Assembly (NCBI GenBank): GCA_037953745.1
Contig: JBAKBP010000209.1
Coordinates: 62,501-126,500 of the forward strand
Source of the DNA: Lithodes maja
Lineage: Eukaryota > Arthropoda > Malacostraca > Decapoda > Lithodidae
Length of the DNA stretch: 64,000 nucleotides
Reading direction: 5' to 3'
This document shows, piece after piece, positions 1 through 11,555 of this stretch. How positions within the stretch are numbered: position 1 is the stretch's first letter; the number at the start of each line of letters is the position of its first letter. The translations under genes and the position numbers were made by a program. The notes below the pieces were generated by a model. The model had not been told where the DNA came from. It saw only the letters and a list, made by a program, of their open reading frames with translations, and made no database searches.

Positions 1-220
1 CCTAGATTTTCTCTTTATGTAAATTTGTTTTTAATATGACTTGCTGCAGTAAAACCAGGAAGTCCTGTTCTGCCAAGCAGATTTAATGAAACATGATTTG
101 TATCAGTATTTAACGTTTCTCATGAATTTAACAAGGCCTTCCTGTGAACATTATTATATATTAGAAAAGAGAGGATACATTTGGAAATAACAAGAACAAA
201 ATTACAATAAGGGTACATAA

Positions 221-2037
221 TGTGACGCACCCAGTGCGTGGCAACGCAACCTGATTGTACTCCTTGGTACTCCACTGTACCGCTACTGTGCGGTACCTCT
301 GTACCGCTGTACCGTGCTGGCTGCCTATATTGAGTGTGACAACGTATAACTATGTTCTTTGTATCTCTGCAAAGGTCTCGTCATGTGCTAACCAGTGGTG
401 GGTTTTGTTTTAAGCCATGTCGAGACCTTCCATTTAATATGTAGTATCAATAGAGAAGTTGATAGATGAGACAATGGGAGTTCAGAGAGAGAGAGTGAGT
501 TGGGCTTCAGAGCGAGAGGGTAGCAATGCGCCACGCTGCCGGGGGGGTTTGCCAGACGTATGGACCGGTTGGCAGCCTTGCGCTTATAGCTAGGTGCGAC
601 AGGGTTGGTAGTCCATTGCCGCCTGCCTATGCTGCCTGGGCTGCCCATGTTGTCGTACTGCACATTGCCTGGAGGCTCGCTGTGTGTTCCATGATCAGGT
701 TGCCTAGAACCTTTGAGATTCTAACATCCCTTGCCCTCTCTCCCAACTTCTCACGGTTGCACTCTTTCTCTCTGACGACATTACTCTCATTTCATTCTTC
801 TCTCTATTTAAATGCATAACCTTCCCTTGAGGTCCTAAAGGAGTTTCAGCACTCACCTCTCGTATTACTCTTAGGACAAGCATATATTTACATGTATTAG
901 ATTTAAGGGGTTAATGTGAACAGCGATCTTCTTGATGAGGATAGTTGGTGAACGTTCTACATGTTCACGAGTTATATGCCCAGCTCATCATCCAATTTGT
1001 GACTAGACTAGTGCCATGTGTAAGAGCCCGACCATGCCCAGGAGTTGTCTGTAGAGGGGCGAGGACTTAGCCTTGATTTGCCTACCGAGCCAGGAGCGAG
1101 TGCAGTACCAGAGACTACAGCTCGCTCGTAGTGCCGGTATAGTAGAGTAACGTAATTTATCTGTCCTTGTGTTCTCTACAGTCTTTTCCTGGGTTCTCGC
1201 TTTCGGTGCTGGGACTCGTTGTTCCTGTGACTTGGCCTGCTAGCTAGAACACATGGGGATGATGAGTGGGATATATCTTTATTTTACTATGCCTTGCAGC
1301 TCTCTTTAAGTTTATGTATGTAACACTTTACAATACACATTACTCACACACAAGACAACACTATTAATACTTTCATGTATCAATTAACTGCACTGTCGTT
1401 TTGCTGCTGTGTCCGGAGTTCTGTTGCGTAGGGCGCATACGGACTCAGAGGGGAGACAGAGTGAGAGAAGCGAAGTAGCCTATGCGGTAGTAGGCTACCG
1501 GTGCAGTACTGTTGCCTGCAACCTTTTAGTTATTCCAAGTATAGATTCATTATTATAATAAGTGACTACTATTTATGTTCCTTCCATGTGTATTATTAGG
1601 TATCTACTGGATCATGAACATCTTGTATGCTACATGCTAGTGCATGTTAGTAGGGGACAGTTATTCTAGTGCACGCGCTTTCAAGTAGGCGTGTACATTT
1701 GTCATTTAGCATTTCACTGTCATACCTTTAGCCTGCTTCTATTCTACCTTATTAGAGGCTTAATATTAACGTAGTTTCTTGAGTATTGCATTTCTTTAGT
1801 AATAACGTAACCTATAAATGTCTGAGGGAGTTTAGCCTCATAGCCTACCCCTGTTGTACACTTTCGCCGAGTTAAGGTACCTCGTTACCATAGACGATAA
1901 CTCTGTAGGGCGTTGGTGCTTTTGTTGTCTGGAGCATATAGTATTTGGGACTGGAATCGAGCGTGTCGTTGTCACATAAGCCATTTCTGTCCTACGATCA
2001 AGAATCCCGAATATGTATTGCCGATCCAGCCGTAACA
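221..2037 (+). repeat. 5' LTR of the Gmr1-type element
   Basis: This 1817-bp repeat starts TGTGACGCACCC and ends CCGTAACA, the canonical TG...CA ends. It matches 7664-9482 almost base for base. LTRs carry the promoter and polyadenylation signals of such elements. I do not see a convincing TATA box that I could place with confidence. It is long for a Ty3/gypsy LTR. Confidence 0.95.
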
Positions 2038-2281
2038 AAATGGCGACCTTGCACAAGATTCAGTAGTATCCTATCACATGTTTTTTGGAGAACTATTCTA
2101 TGCTACCTAGTAGAGCTGGCTAGAATTTTCTTGCATATTGGAGGAATTTTTATTGTGTCATTATTGTATTGGTGGACTTGCAGATTGTTTCGTTAGGGGT
2201 GTCTAGAGTAGAGTCATTCAAGCATCTTTAACATTTTGTGAGTCGAGACTGCAATTAGTAATAAGCACTTTTTTTTTTTTT
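2038..2281 (+). promoter_or_regulatory. primer-binding region and leader
   Basis: The leader runs from the end of the LTR to the gag-pol ATG. Three bases after the LTR the sequence reads TGGCGACCTTGC. The TGG is the usual complement of a tRNA CCA end, so 2041-2058 is the likely primer-binding site; I cannot name the tRNA. The leader ends in a run of about 12 T immediately before the ATG at 2282, an unusual context for a start codon. Confidence 0.6.
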
Positions 2282-5200
2282 ATGAACAGCAATTGTATAA
2301 CCAGCACTATGTCTAATGACTCATCATTTACGGGGGAGGATAACACGGTACAGCCTAGTGACCAGCAAGTACAACAGATATTTAGGGAGGGCAGTGTTAT
2401 AAGTGGAGAGAGGGATGCCCGGGCATTTTTGCAGACACCTTTGACCGAACAGCGCCTGCAGGCTATTGATTGTTACGGTCTTCGCTGTTTAGCCACGGTT
2501 TTGGGGCGGGACTGTCCTGACAGTTGGCCCAAGAAGAATTTGGTGGCATGTTTGTTGGGTGATGGCGATGGGGCGGTGGGTGGAGTGGGGTCTTGGGGGG
2601 TTCCCTCCAAGCCTCCATTCCACTCTACCCCTGAGCTGGGCCCTCAGCCAGCGAGTCTTAGCACGATGCAGCAGGAGGGTTCTCAATGGCAAGCTGGCTT
2701 ACCCGTAAACACGTCTCGGTGTGGATCCCCCATTTTGTGCTCTCCCCCCCCAGGCCTGTCTCCTGAGATGTTATTTCAGCTAGAACTAGCTAAATTTAAG
2801 CTGCAGGAGACTCAGATACAACAGGCTAGTATAGAACGCATAGAGGTTGCTAGAATCCAAGCCAATCAGGATGCAACCAGGTACCAGGCTGAAATGGATG
2901 TCGAGAAGTCTAGAGTAGAGACTACGGGGCGTAATCTCGGTGGTGGGCACCGGGTTACAGACTCACTTTCGCATTTAATTAAGTTAGTACCCGCATTTGA
3001 TGAGATAGCAGTGACTGAGTTTTTTGCTCGTTTCGAAAAGAAGTGTCGTGAGTATGACTGGCCGGAGGTTAAATGGGCAGCATTAGTTTCATCACGTCTA
3101 GTGGGTAAGGGGTTGAAAGCCTACGATGCACTGTCACTGGACGAGAGTGTAGTGTATGGACTGGTGAAGGAGGCTGTGCTCCGGGCCTACGAACTGCAAC
3201 CCGAAACTTATAGATTGAAGTTCCGTGGCGTGAATAAGAAGAGCGACGTCAGTTTTATGGAGCACGCACGGGACTTAACAGATGCAGGTAATAACTGGTT
3301 TCGGTCCGAGCACGCAGAGTCGGCTGAGGAAATTAAGCAACTTTTCTATCTGGAACAGTTTTACAAATGTACTGGAACCGATCTAACGCTGAACATTAAG
3401 GAAAAATGTCCCAAGACAGTAGAGGAGGCTGCCAAGATGGCAGACTTCAGATTATCATTGATTCGTGGTTGCGGTGCCGCTCAGAGGGCTGAGTCAGGGC
3501 AGAAGGGGCGCTATACCCCACCCACCAGAGTTTTCGATAATAACAAATCCTATGACACACATAACCACACTAAATGCATTGCACCTAATAACACCTACAA
3601 ACACAAGCCTCTCCCGTTTACTAAAGGTCAGGCCCCTTCTTCGCCCGCACAAGGGAAGAAGCCCATTGGGGATGTGAAATGTTACAAATGTCAGAAGCTA
3701 GGCCATTATTCACGTGAGTGCCCTAGTAACACTCCCGCTAAGCCGGTGTCATTGGTTCACAGTATCGGTGTGTCTCTGAAGGCTGCAGCAACTGCCCGGG
3801 GTAGGTTGTCAGCAGCTGAGGCACACGCGGTAAAGAAGCGTACGGAAGGCTCGACACCTGTCCGGGACACTTTCTGTAGCCATCGGGGGCACGGGTTTGT
3901 GAGCTGGGGGAGTGAACTACGGAGGGTTGACTTGCTGAGGGATACGGGGGCTTCGCAAACTTTGTTGAGGAACTTCACAGGGAAACCGATAAATGCGGCC
4001 AGAGTTGTTGTGGTGCAGGGTATAAATGCTACGAGGTCATACCCACTTGTGAGGTTGGAGTTGAGAGTGGGAGAGGTGTGCAGGGAGCTGGATGTAGGGA
4101 TCGTTGAGTGTTTGCCAGTTGAGGGCGTCGACCTTCTTCTCGGCAACGACTTTGCGGTGCCCACTTCCGGGACTCCACCCTTAGTCGTTGCCGAGAGGGC
4201 GGCCGACGTGGATGGTGAGAATCGGGAATGGGTTGGGAGGTGCCAACAGGATGAGATGGCCTGTGTGGTAACCCGATCTCGCTCTGCGGCTCCTGCACAG
4301 CCTAGCACTCAACCTCGGGGACAGTGGAGGAAGGATCAGGAGAAGGTTGCTAAGGGCAGGAAAAGGGACATTGATTCTGCTGCACTTCTCGGTGATTCGG
4401 TACTTGGACCTATAATAAACACGGGAGTTGACTCTGGCCCAGATATGGTGTGTAACAAGGCAGAGTTGGGTAAGACTTCGCGTGAGGCAAGAGCTGTAGC
4501 GAGAGCCACTAAGGCAGTAGAGCCTACTAGCCGGGGTAATGTCTTATTACAAAACCATCTTGATGCATTGACGCCCAGGGACATTAGTGAGCAGCAGCTG
4601 CAAGACGCTAGCCTAGCTCGTTATAGCAATGGTGCCATAGAGTTGGAGGAAGATGGGGATGCGAAGCCGGGAGATTTCTTTAGGCTCAACAGGATATTGT
4701 ACCGCAGATTTCTAGACCCCAAATCGAAGTGGGAGGGCGGTGCGAGGGTAGTAGACCAGGTGGTTGTTCCAAATAAGTATAGAGAGTCCTTATTGTGTCT
4801 GGCGCATGATGTGCCGGTGGCGGGTCATTTGGGGGTAACAAAAACATTGGCGGCATTGGGCAGGTTTTTCTGGTGGCCTGGGGTCAAGGCTGATGTCTGT
4901 GCATGGGTGGCTGGGTGTGCGACCTGCCAGACAATGGGGAAGCCTAACCAGACAATCCCGAAGGCACCTTTGTTTCCCATACCTGTCACCGGGCCTCCGT
5001 TCAGCAAAGTTGTAGTAGATTTGGTTGGCCCTTTCCCGCCTACTAGTAGTGGCAATAAATTCCTGTTGACAATCATGGATGTGGCTACGAGATACCCGGA
5101 CGCATACCCCATGAGAAACGGCTCGGCAAAGGCAGTTGTTAAAAACTTATTATTGTTCTGTTCCCGTTATGGATTTCCACGTGAGGTGCAGTCAGACCAG

Positions 5201-7381
5201 GGGAGCAATTTTACATCCAAATTGTTCAAGCAAACCCTTCAGTTGCACGGTATATGTTCTGTAGTGTCGTCAGCCTACCATCCCGAGAGTCAGGGAGTCT
5301 TGGAGCGGTGGCACTCGACCCTGAAGAGTATGCTACGCTGTTACTGTGCAGAACATGACACTGATTGGGATTTGGGTCTGCCGTATGTTCTGTTCGCTGC
5401 ACGTGAAGTCCCAGGAGAGAGCCTGGGGTTCAGTCCAAATCAACTAGTCTTTGGCCATAATGTGAGAGGACCTTTAAGTATGGTGAAAGAGATCTGGGAG
5501 GGCGAAGAGAAGCCGGGGTCTGTACTTAAATATATCCTTGAGAGCCGGGAGAGACTTATAGGTTGCATGGCAGCGGCAGGTAATAACTTGGTTAATGCAC
5601 AGGCGGTCATGAAGCACCAGTATGACGCCAAGGTGAAGCTTCGGGAGTTTTCGGTGGGTCAGGAGGTAATGTTGCTTTTACCTTTGCCTGGACACCCCCT
5701 TTCTGCCAAGTTCATTGGGCCGTATGTGGTGGCTAAGAAACTGTCCGACCTTGATTATCTCGTTGCAACACCTGACCGTAGAAAAAAACATCAGTTATGT
5801 CATGTTAACCTCATGAAAGAGTATGTGAGACGCCCCTCAGAGCCTCTCACTGTCCCTGTGCTGGCCTGCAGCGGCCAGGGTGGAGAAGGAGGTGGGGACA
5901 GTCATGCTGCTGAGGAGGATAGCTGGGACTGTGTCATTTCCGCGGAACAGTGGGCGGGGAATACTGAACAAGAGGCTAGGCAAGCTGTAAGTCACCTGCC
6001 TGAGCACCAGGGTGCTGCTGTCCTAGGCCTGTTCAGGTCATACCCCTCTGTTTTCGCCGAACACCCAGGTCTCACTACTCAGGTAACGCACGACGTGGAC
6101 GTCGGTGATAATGTGCCCTTCAAGTCAGTGCCCTACCGTGTGCCCCCGGTAAAGTTGCCAGCTTTACGGGAGGAGTTAAAGTACATGGTTGAGAGAGGGA
6201 TGATCACTGAAGGTTATGTGAAGTGGACATCACCCGTCACGTTGCAGCCAAAACCTGACGGCAAGGTGCGGTTCTGCATAGATTTTCATAGGCTAAATGG
6301 CTTGACCACTACCAACCCTTACCCTTTGCCTCGAGTTGACGACAGCGTGGACAAGATAGGGAATGCAAAGTACCTTACTAAAATTGATCTTGTAAAAGGC
6401 TACTGGCAAGTACCCCTGTCGGACCGAGCTAAGCAAGTTTGTGGTTTTGTGGTAGATGGCAAGACCTACCAATGTAACGTAATGCCTTATGGGCTTAAGA
6501 ACGCACCTGCCACGTTTCAGAACCTGATGAACGATATTTGTGACGAAATCCCTAACTGCACGGTCTACCTTGATGACGTGATAGTGTATGATGACAATTT
6601 TGAAAATCACCTAAGGCACTTAGAGACCCTGTTTGGGAAGTTGCACGATGCTGGGCTGGTGGTGAACCTGAGGAAGTGCGAGTTTGTAAAGGCTACTGTG
6701 CAGTATCTTGGCTTCGTGGTCGGGTTAGGCCGGGTGTGCCCCCCCCTGAGCAAGATACAGGCTATCAATATGTTTCCCAGGCCCACCACTAAGCGCCAGG
6801 TCATGCGGTTCCTAGGTATGATAGGCTATTATAGGCGCTTCATCCGGGGATACTCTACTGTCTTAGCACCGTTAACTGATCTACTGTCGAAGTCAGTGAA
6901 GTTCTGTTGGGCTGCGGAGTGTCAGAGGGCTTTCGACCTAGTCAAGCACCTGCTGTGTACACATCCGATTTTGAGAGCCCCAGACTTTTCCAGGAGTTTT
7001 CAGCTGGCGACTGATGCCAGCGGTGTGGGTGCCGGGGCAGTGTTACTGCAGACTGATTCCGAGGGCTTGGAACACCCAGTGAGCTTCTTTTCTCGCAAGT
7101 TTAATTCGGCACAAAGGAATTACTCGACTATAGAGAAGGAGCTTCTTGCTATCGTTTTGTCGCTCAAACATTTCGAAGTTTATGTTCCAGCCTACGGCCC
7201 GGTAGTGACGATTTATACGGACCATCATCCCTTGAAATTCCTAAATCAGTTTCACAATCGGAATATGCGGTTGACCAGGTGGTCCCTAATGCTCCAAGAG
7301 TATAATCTCAACATTCAGCATATTGCCGGGAGTGAGAACGTGATAGCAGATTGTCTATCAAGGGTTGATGATCCAGGATAG
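2282..7381 (+). CDS. gag-pol polyprotein, integrase before reverse transcriptase
   Basis: An open frame of 1699 codons encodes the whole polyprotein. In order: a gag region with a coiled or charged stretch (about residues 160-400); a CCHC zinc knuckle CYKCQKLGHYSREC near residue 467; an aspartic protease signature DTGAS near 553; integrase with an H-H-C-C finger (about 840-885) and the D,D-35-E residues in VVVDLVGPF, VQSDQGSNF and PESQGVLERW (about 910-1015), followed by a GPY module near 1145; then reverse transcriptase with YLDDVIVY near 1429; and RNase H starting at ATDASGVGAG near 1577 with YTDHHPLKFL. All catalytic residues I checked are present and there is no internal stop, so the copy could be functional. 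Normal Ty3/gypsy order places integrase last. I see no envelope gene and no chromodomain. Confidence 0.95.
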   Translation: MNSNCITSTMSNDSSFTGEDNTVQPSDQQVQQIFREGSVISGERDARAFLQTPLTEQRLQAIDCYGLRCLATVLGRDCPDSWPKKNLVACLLGDGDGAVGGVGSWGVPSKPPFHSTPELGPQPASLSTMQQEGSQWQAGLPVNTSRCGSPILCSPPPGLSPEMLFQLELAKFKLQETQIQQASIERIEVARIQANQDATRYQAEMDVEKSRVETTGRNLGGGHRVTDSLSHLIKLVPAFDEIAVTEFFARFEKKCREYDWPEVKWAALVSSRLVGKGLKAYDALSLDESVVYGLVKEAVLRAYELQPETYRLKFRGVNKKSDVSFMEHARDLTDAGNNWFRSEHAESAEEIKQLFYLEQFYKCTGTDLTLNIKEKCPKTVEEAAKMADFRLSLIRGCGAAQRAESGQKGRYTPPTRVFDNNKSYDTHNHTKCIAPNNTYKHKPLPFTKGQAPSSPAQGKKPIGDVKCYKCQKLGHYSRECPSNTPAKPVSLVHSIGVSLKAAATARGRLSAAEAHAVKKRTEGSTPVRDTFCSHRGHGFVSWGSELRRVDLLRDTGASQTLLRNFTGKPINAARVVVVQGINATRSYPLVRLELRVGEVCRELDVGIVECLPVEGVDLLLGNDFAVPTSGTPPLVVAERAADVDGENREWVGRCQQDEMACVVTRSRSAAPAQPSTQPRGQWRKDQEKVAKGRKRDIDSAALLGDSVLGPIINTGVDSGPDMVCNKAELGKTSREARAVARATKAVEPTSRGNVLLQNHLDALTPRDISEQQLQDASLARYSNGAIELEEDGDAKPGDFFRLNRILYRRFLDPKSKWEGGARVVDQVVVPNKYRESLLCLAHDVPVAGHLGVTKTLAALGRFFWWPGVKADVCAWVAGCATCQTMGKPNQTIPKAPLFPIPVTGPPFSKVVVDLVGPFPPTSSGNKFLLTIMDVATRYPDAYPMRNGSAKAVVKNLLLFCSRYGFPREVQSDQGSNFTSKLFKQTLQLHGICSVVSSAYHPESQGVLERWHSTLKSMLRCYCAEHDTDWDLGLPYVLFAAREVPGESLGFSPNQLVFGHNVRGPLSMVKEIWEGEEKPGSVLKYILESRERLIGCMAAAGNNLVNAQAVMKHQYDAKVKLREFSVGQEVMLLLPLPGHPLSAKFIGPYVVAKKLSDLDYLVATPDRRKKHQLCHVNLMKEYVRRPSEPLTVPVLACSGQGGEGGGDSHAAEEDSWDCVISAEQWAGNTEQEARQAVSHLPEHQGAAVLGLFRSYPSVFAEHPGLTTQVTHDVDVGDNVPFKSVPYRVPPVKLPALREELKYMVERGMITEGYVKWTSPVTLQPKPDGKVRFCIDFHRLNGLTTTNPYPLPRVDDSVDKIGNAKYLTKIDLVKGYWQVPLSDRAKQVCGFVVDGKTYQCNVMPYGLKNAPATFQNLMNDICDEIPNCTVYLDDVIVYDDNFENHLRHLETLFGKLHDAGLVVNLRKCEFVKATVQYLGFVVGLGRVCPPLSKIQAINMFPRPTTKRQVMRFLGMIGYYRRFIRGYSTVLAPLTDLLSKSVKFCWAAECQRAFDLVKHLLCTHPILRAPDFSRSFQLATDASGVGAGAVLLQTDSEGLEHPVSFFSRKFNSAQRNYSTIEKELLAIVLSLKHFEVYVPAYGPVVTIYTDHHPLKFLNQFHNRNMRLTRWSLMLQEYNLNIQHIAGSENVIADCLSRVDDPG

Positions 7382-7650
7382 TCGTGCACGGTGTGTGGGT
7401 TGAGCAGGAGTAAAATTAGGCTATCATAACGCCGTCCAAAAAAGATTATAAAACAATAAAATAAACGAGAATTTTTTTTTTTAGTTTTGTAAGTCTTTAT
7501 TGTTGTAGCATGATGCATGCGATATTGTGTTTTATGTATAATTCACACTTCAGTTGTTGTGCACCTTTTGCAATTAGTGGCAGCTAAGGGTAGCAGGTCG
7601 GTTGGTTGCCTGTCAGATTTTGATAATGCTTCTAAGGTCGATTATCTAAA

Positions 7651-7663
7651 ATCTTGGGGGGGC
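7651..7663 (+). promoter_or_regulatory. polypurine tract
   Basis: A run of G preceded by ATCTT and ending GGC lies directly before the TG of the 3' LTR. This is where the plus-strand primer is expected. Between the gag-pol stop (7381) and this tract there is about 270 bp without a recognisable gene. Confidence 0.7.
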
Positions 7664-9482
7664 TGTGACGCACCCAGTGCGTGGCAACGCAACCTGATTG
7701 TACTCCTTGGTACTCCACTGTACCGCCACTGTGCGGTACCTCTGTACCGCTGTACCGTGCTGGCTGCCTATATTGAGTGTGACAACGTATAACTATGTTC
7801 TTTGTATCTCTGCAAAGGTCTCGTCATGTGCTAACCAGTGGTGGGTTTTGTTTTAAGCCATGTCGAGACCTTCCATTTAATATGTAGTATCAATAGAGAA
7901 GTTGATAGATAAGACAATGGGAGTTCAGAGAGAGAGAGTGAGTTGGGCTTCAGAGCGAGAGGGTAGCAATGCGCCACGCTGCCGGGGGGGTGGTTGCCAG
8001 ACGTATGGACCGGTTGGCAGCCTTGCGCTTATAGCTGGGCGCGACAGGGTTGGTAGTCCATTGCCGCCTGCCTATGCTGCCTGGGCTGCCCATGTTGTCG
8101 TACTGCACATTGCCTGGAGGCTCGCTGTGTGTTCCATGATTAGGTTGCCTAGAACCTTTGAGATTCTAACATCCCTTGCCCTCTCTCCCAACTTCTCACG
8201 GTTGCACTCTTTCTCTCTGACGACATTACTCTCATTTCATTCTTCTCTCTATTTAAATGCATAACCTTCCCTTGAGGTCCTAAAGGAGTTTCAGCACTCA
8301 CCTCTCGTATTACTCTTAGGACAAGCATATATTTACATGTATTAGATTAAAGGGGTTAATGTGAACAGCGATCTTCTTGATGAGGATAGTTGGTGAACGT
8401 TCTACATGTTCACGAGTTATATGCCCAGCTCATCATCCAATTTGTGACTAGACTAGTGCCATGTGTAAGAGCCCGACCATGCCCAGGAGTTGTCTGTAGA
8501 GGGGCGAGGACTTAGCCTTGATTTGCCTACCGAGCCAGGAGCGAGTGTAGTACCAGAGACTACAGCTCGCTCGTAGTGCCGGTATAGTAGAGTAACGTAA
8601 TTTATCTGTCCTTGTGTTCTCTGCAGTCTTTTCCTGGGTTCTCGCTTTCGGTGCTGGGACTCGTTGTTCCTGTGACTTGGCCTGCTAGCTAGAACACATG
8701 GGGATGATGAGTGGGTTATATCTTTATTTTACTATGCATTGCAGCTCTCTTTAAGTTTATGTATGTAACACTTTACAATACACATTACTCACACACAAGA
8801 CAACACTATTAATACTTTCATGTATCAATTAACTGCACTGTCGTTTTGCTGCTGTGTCCGGAGTTCTGTTGCGTAGGGCGCATACGGACTCAGAGGGGAG
8901 ACAGAGTGAGAGAAGCGAAGTAGCCTATGCGGTAGTAGGCTACCGGCGCAGTACTGTTGCCTGCAACCTTTTAGTTATTCCAAGTATAGATTCATTCTTA
9001 TAATAAGTGACTACTATTTATGTTCCTTCCATGTGTATTATTAGGTATCTACTGGATCATGAACATCTTGTATGCTACATGCTAGTGCATGTTAGTAGGG
9101 GACAGTTATTCTAGTGCACGCGCTTTCAAGTAGGCGTGTACATTTGTCATTTAGCATTTCACTGTCATACCTTTAGCCTGCTTCTATTCTACATTATTAG
9201 AGGCTTAATATTAACGTAGTTTCTTGAGTATTGCATTTCTTTAGTAATAACGTAACCTATAAATGTCTGAGGGAGTTTAGCCTCATAGCCTACCCCTGTT
9301 GTACACTTTCGCCGAGTTAAGGTACCTCGTTACCATAGACGATAACTCTGTAGGGCGTTGGTGCTTTTGTTGTCTGGAGCATATAGTATTTGGGACTGGA
9401 ATCGAGCGTGTCGTTGTCACATAAGCCATTTCTGTCCTACGATCAAGAATCCCGAATATGTATTGCCGATCCAGCCGTAACA
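7664..9482 (+). repeat. 3' LTR of the Gmr1-type element
   Basis: This 1819-bp repeat is the partner of 221-2037, with the same TG...CA ends. Differences by eye are 13 substitutions and a 2-base insertion within the run of G near 7985. It ends directly against LINE endonuclease sequence at 9483 with no duplicated target bases. Confidence 0.95.
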
Positions 9483-11555
9483 CAAGATACTGTAATTTTT
9501 GGCGACTTCAATTTACCTAGGACCAAGTGGGTAGATAGTATTACTTCACACTCTGGACAAGACCTGTATGCAAACTTGCAAGAGAGTTCGCTATATCAAT
9601 TTGTTAGATCTCCAACCCGTGGAAATAATGTCCTTGACCTTGTTCTTTCAACAAAAGAAGAATTGAATTTGAATGTCGGTGATGAATTCAGCAACAGTGA
9701 CCATCGTACGATATCTTTCAGTTTAAAGTTTACTAGTAACGAACCAAATACCAGCATAGAGAAAGTCCTTAATTTCAAGCAAGCAAACTTTCGTAAACTT
9801 AGAGCAATGTTTAAAGAAACTGACTGGAGCTTTCTAATTAACAATAACGACATAAATACATCTTGGGAATCATTCGCAAACACTTACCTAAAAGCAGTGG
9901 AAGACTGCATACCATCGAAAATACGGCGTACAGGTCATAATGATAAGCCCAAATGGTGGAATAAAGATATTTCAAACTGTCTGTTTGCTAAAACGTTTGC
10001 CAATGATAGACTAAAATCCTCGCAAAATGACGAAGAACGGGTGAAATTTGTAGAACTACGACGCAAAGCCAAAAAGTTAATTAGGCAAAGTAAAAAGACC
10101 CTGGAGTTACATGTTGCGAATCAATGTAAAACAAACCCAAAATAATTCTATAGTTATTTCAGAAAGAAGAGAGTAGTTACTTCAACTGTTGGACCGTTAG
10201 TCGATGAAAATGGAGTATATACCAAGGACGAAGTACAAATGAGTAATGCCCTCAATACCTTCTTTGCATCAGTTTTTACAACAGAAGACCTAATTGATAT
10301 CCCTACAGCATTGCCGATTCAGATATATAATTCTGATGTTCTAAGTAATATCACCATTACAGAGAGAGAAGTATTGAAATGTTTAGATAAACTCAAGGTA
10401 AATAAAATGCCCGTACCTGATCCAATCTCACCTAGAGTTCTAAAGGAAGCTAAGGATGAGCTCTCAAAACCACTGACATTGCTATTCAATAAATCATTGC
10501 AGTCTGGAACTATGCCTGATCAGTGGAAGCTAGCTAACGTAACACCGATTTTTTAAAAAGGCAGCAAATCCCTACCCAGTAACTATCGTCCAATTAGCTT
10601 AACCGCAGTTGTATGTAAAATGCTAGAAACGCTCATAAGAGACAGACTCGTAAATCACTTAGAGGAAAATAATATACTTAAAAATACTCAACACGGCTTT
10701 AGTAACAATCGTTCCTGCTTAACAAATCTTAGACTTCTTTCACGATATCCTCAATCTCTATGATGAGAGAAAAGCTGTAGATATTATATACCTTGATTTT
10801 CAAAAGGCCTTTGACAAAGTTCCCCACAAACGTTTACTGCTAAAACTAAAAGTGCATGGAATACAAGAGGGTGTGTTGAAATTAATAGAAAATTGGCTCA
10901 GCGACAGAAAGCAAAGAGTAGTCATGTCATAAACGGTAAGGCATCTAAATGGACCAATTTAACAATAGGAGTACCCCAGGGATCAGTACTAGGACCAATT
11001 ATCTTTCTAATTTACATTAACGACATAGATGAGGGTCTCACCTGTACAATCTCAAAGTTTGCTGATGATACAAAAATTGCAAATAGCGTGGTCTCAAAAG
11101 AACAAGTTGACGATATGCAACACAATCTAGATAAGTTGTCATGTTGGGCCCAAACTTGGCAAATGAGTTTCAATGCGGATACATGTAAAGTACTACATAT
11201 CGGATACCAAAATGAGAAAGCAAACTATTCGATGAATGGCACTCAGCTTAAGAGTGTAGACAGATAAACCGATTTGGGAGTAACAATATCGAGTAACCTA
11301 AAACCGAGTCAACAGTGTTCAGAAGTTGTTAAGAAGGCAAACAAAATAATTGGCTTTATAGGCAGGTCATTTGAGCATAAATCCAAAGAAGTTATCTTAA
11401 CTCTTTACAATTCCTTAGTTCACCCTCTTCTGGAATACTGCGTTCAATCCTGGTGCCCTTATTACCAAAATGATATAGACAAGCTAGAACGAGTTCAACG
11501 TAGAGTTACCAAACTGATACCTAGCCTAAAAAACAAACCATACGAGGAGCGGTCC
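9483..11555 (+). pseudogene. LINE family 1 (CR1/jockey-type), endonuclease and reverse transcriptase, copy 1
   Basis: Degenerate ORF2 of a non-LTR retrotransposon with an apurinic-type endonuclease. The endonuclease part shows GDFNLPRTKW and NSDHRTISF; the amino end is missing because the LTR element abuts it. The reverse transcriptase part shows LDFQKAFDKVPH (after frame repair), GVPQGSVLGP and KFADDTKIA. In-frame stops lie at 10143-10145, 10554-10556 and 11265-11267. There is a frameshift near 10730 and a small duplication near 10928. The frame is cut off at about 11555 within PYEER, and the continuation is found at 13608. Copy 2 at 25844-27184 on the minus strand shows the uninterrupted sequence. 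Confidence 0.88.

Larger units (their letters stand above)
221..9482 (+). mobile_element. Gmr1-type Ty3/gypsy LTR retrotransposon, near intact
   Basis: Two long direct repeats (221-2037 and 7664-9482) begin TGTGACGC and end CGTAACA. They bracket one uninterrupted gag-pol frame with a zinc knuckle, protease, integrase, reverse transcriptase and RNase H. Integrase lies upstream of reverse transcriptase, the Ty1/copia-like order known in the Gmr1 group of Ty3/gypsy elements. By eye the LTRs differ by 13 substitutions and one 2-base indel, roughly 0.7 percent, so insertion was recent. The bases flanking the two LTRs (left cataa, right caaga) do not form a target-site duplication, and the right flank is a LINE that does not resume on the left. 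The copy was therefore probably rearranged, for example by recombination between two elements at different loci. Confidence 0.93.

Noticed and set aside
221..9482. A retrovirus-like element with an envelope gene
   Set aside because: Only about 270 bp lie between the pol stop and the 3' LTR, with no open frame carrying a signal peptide or membrane segment.
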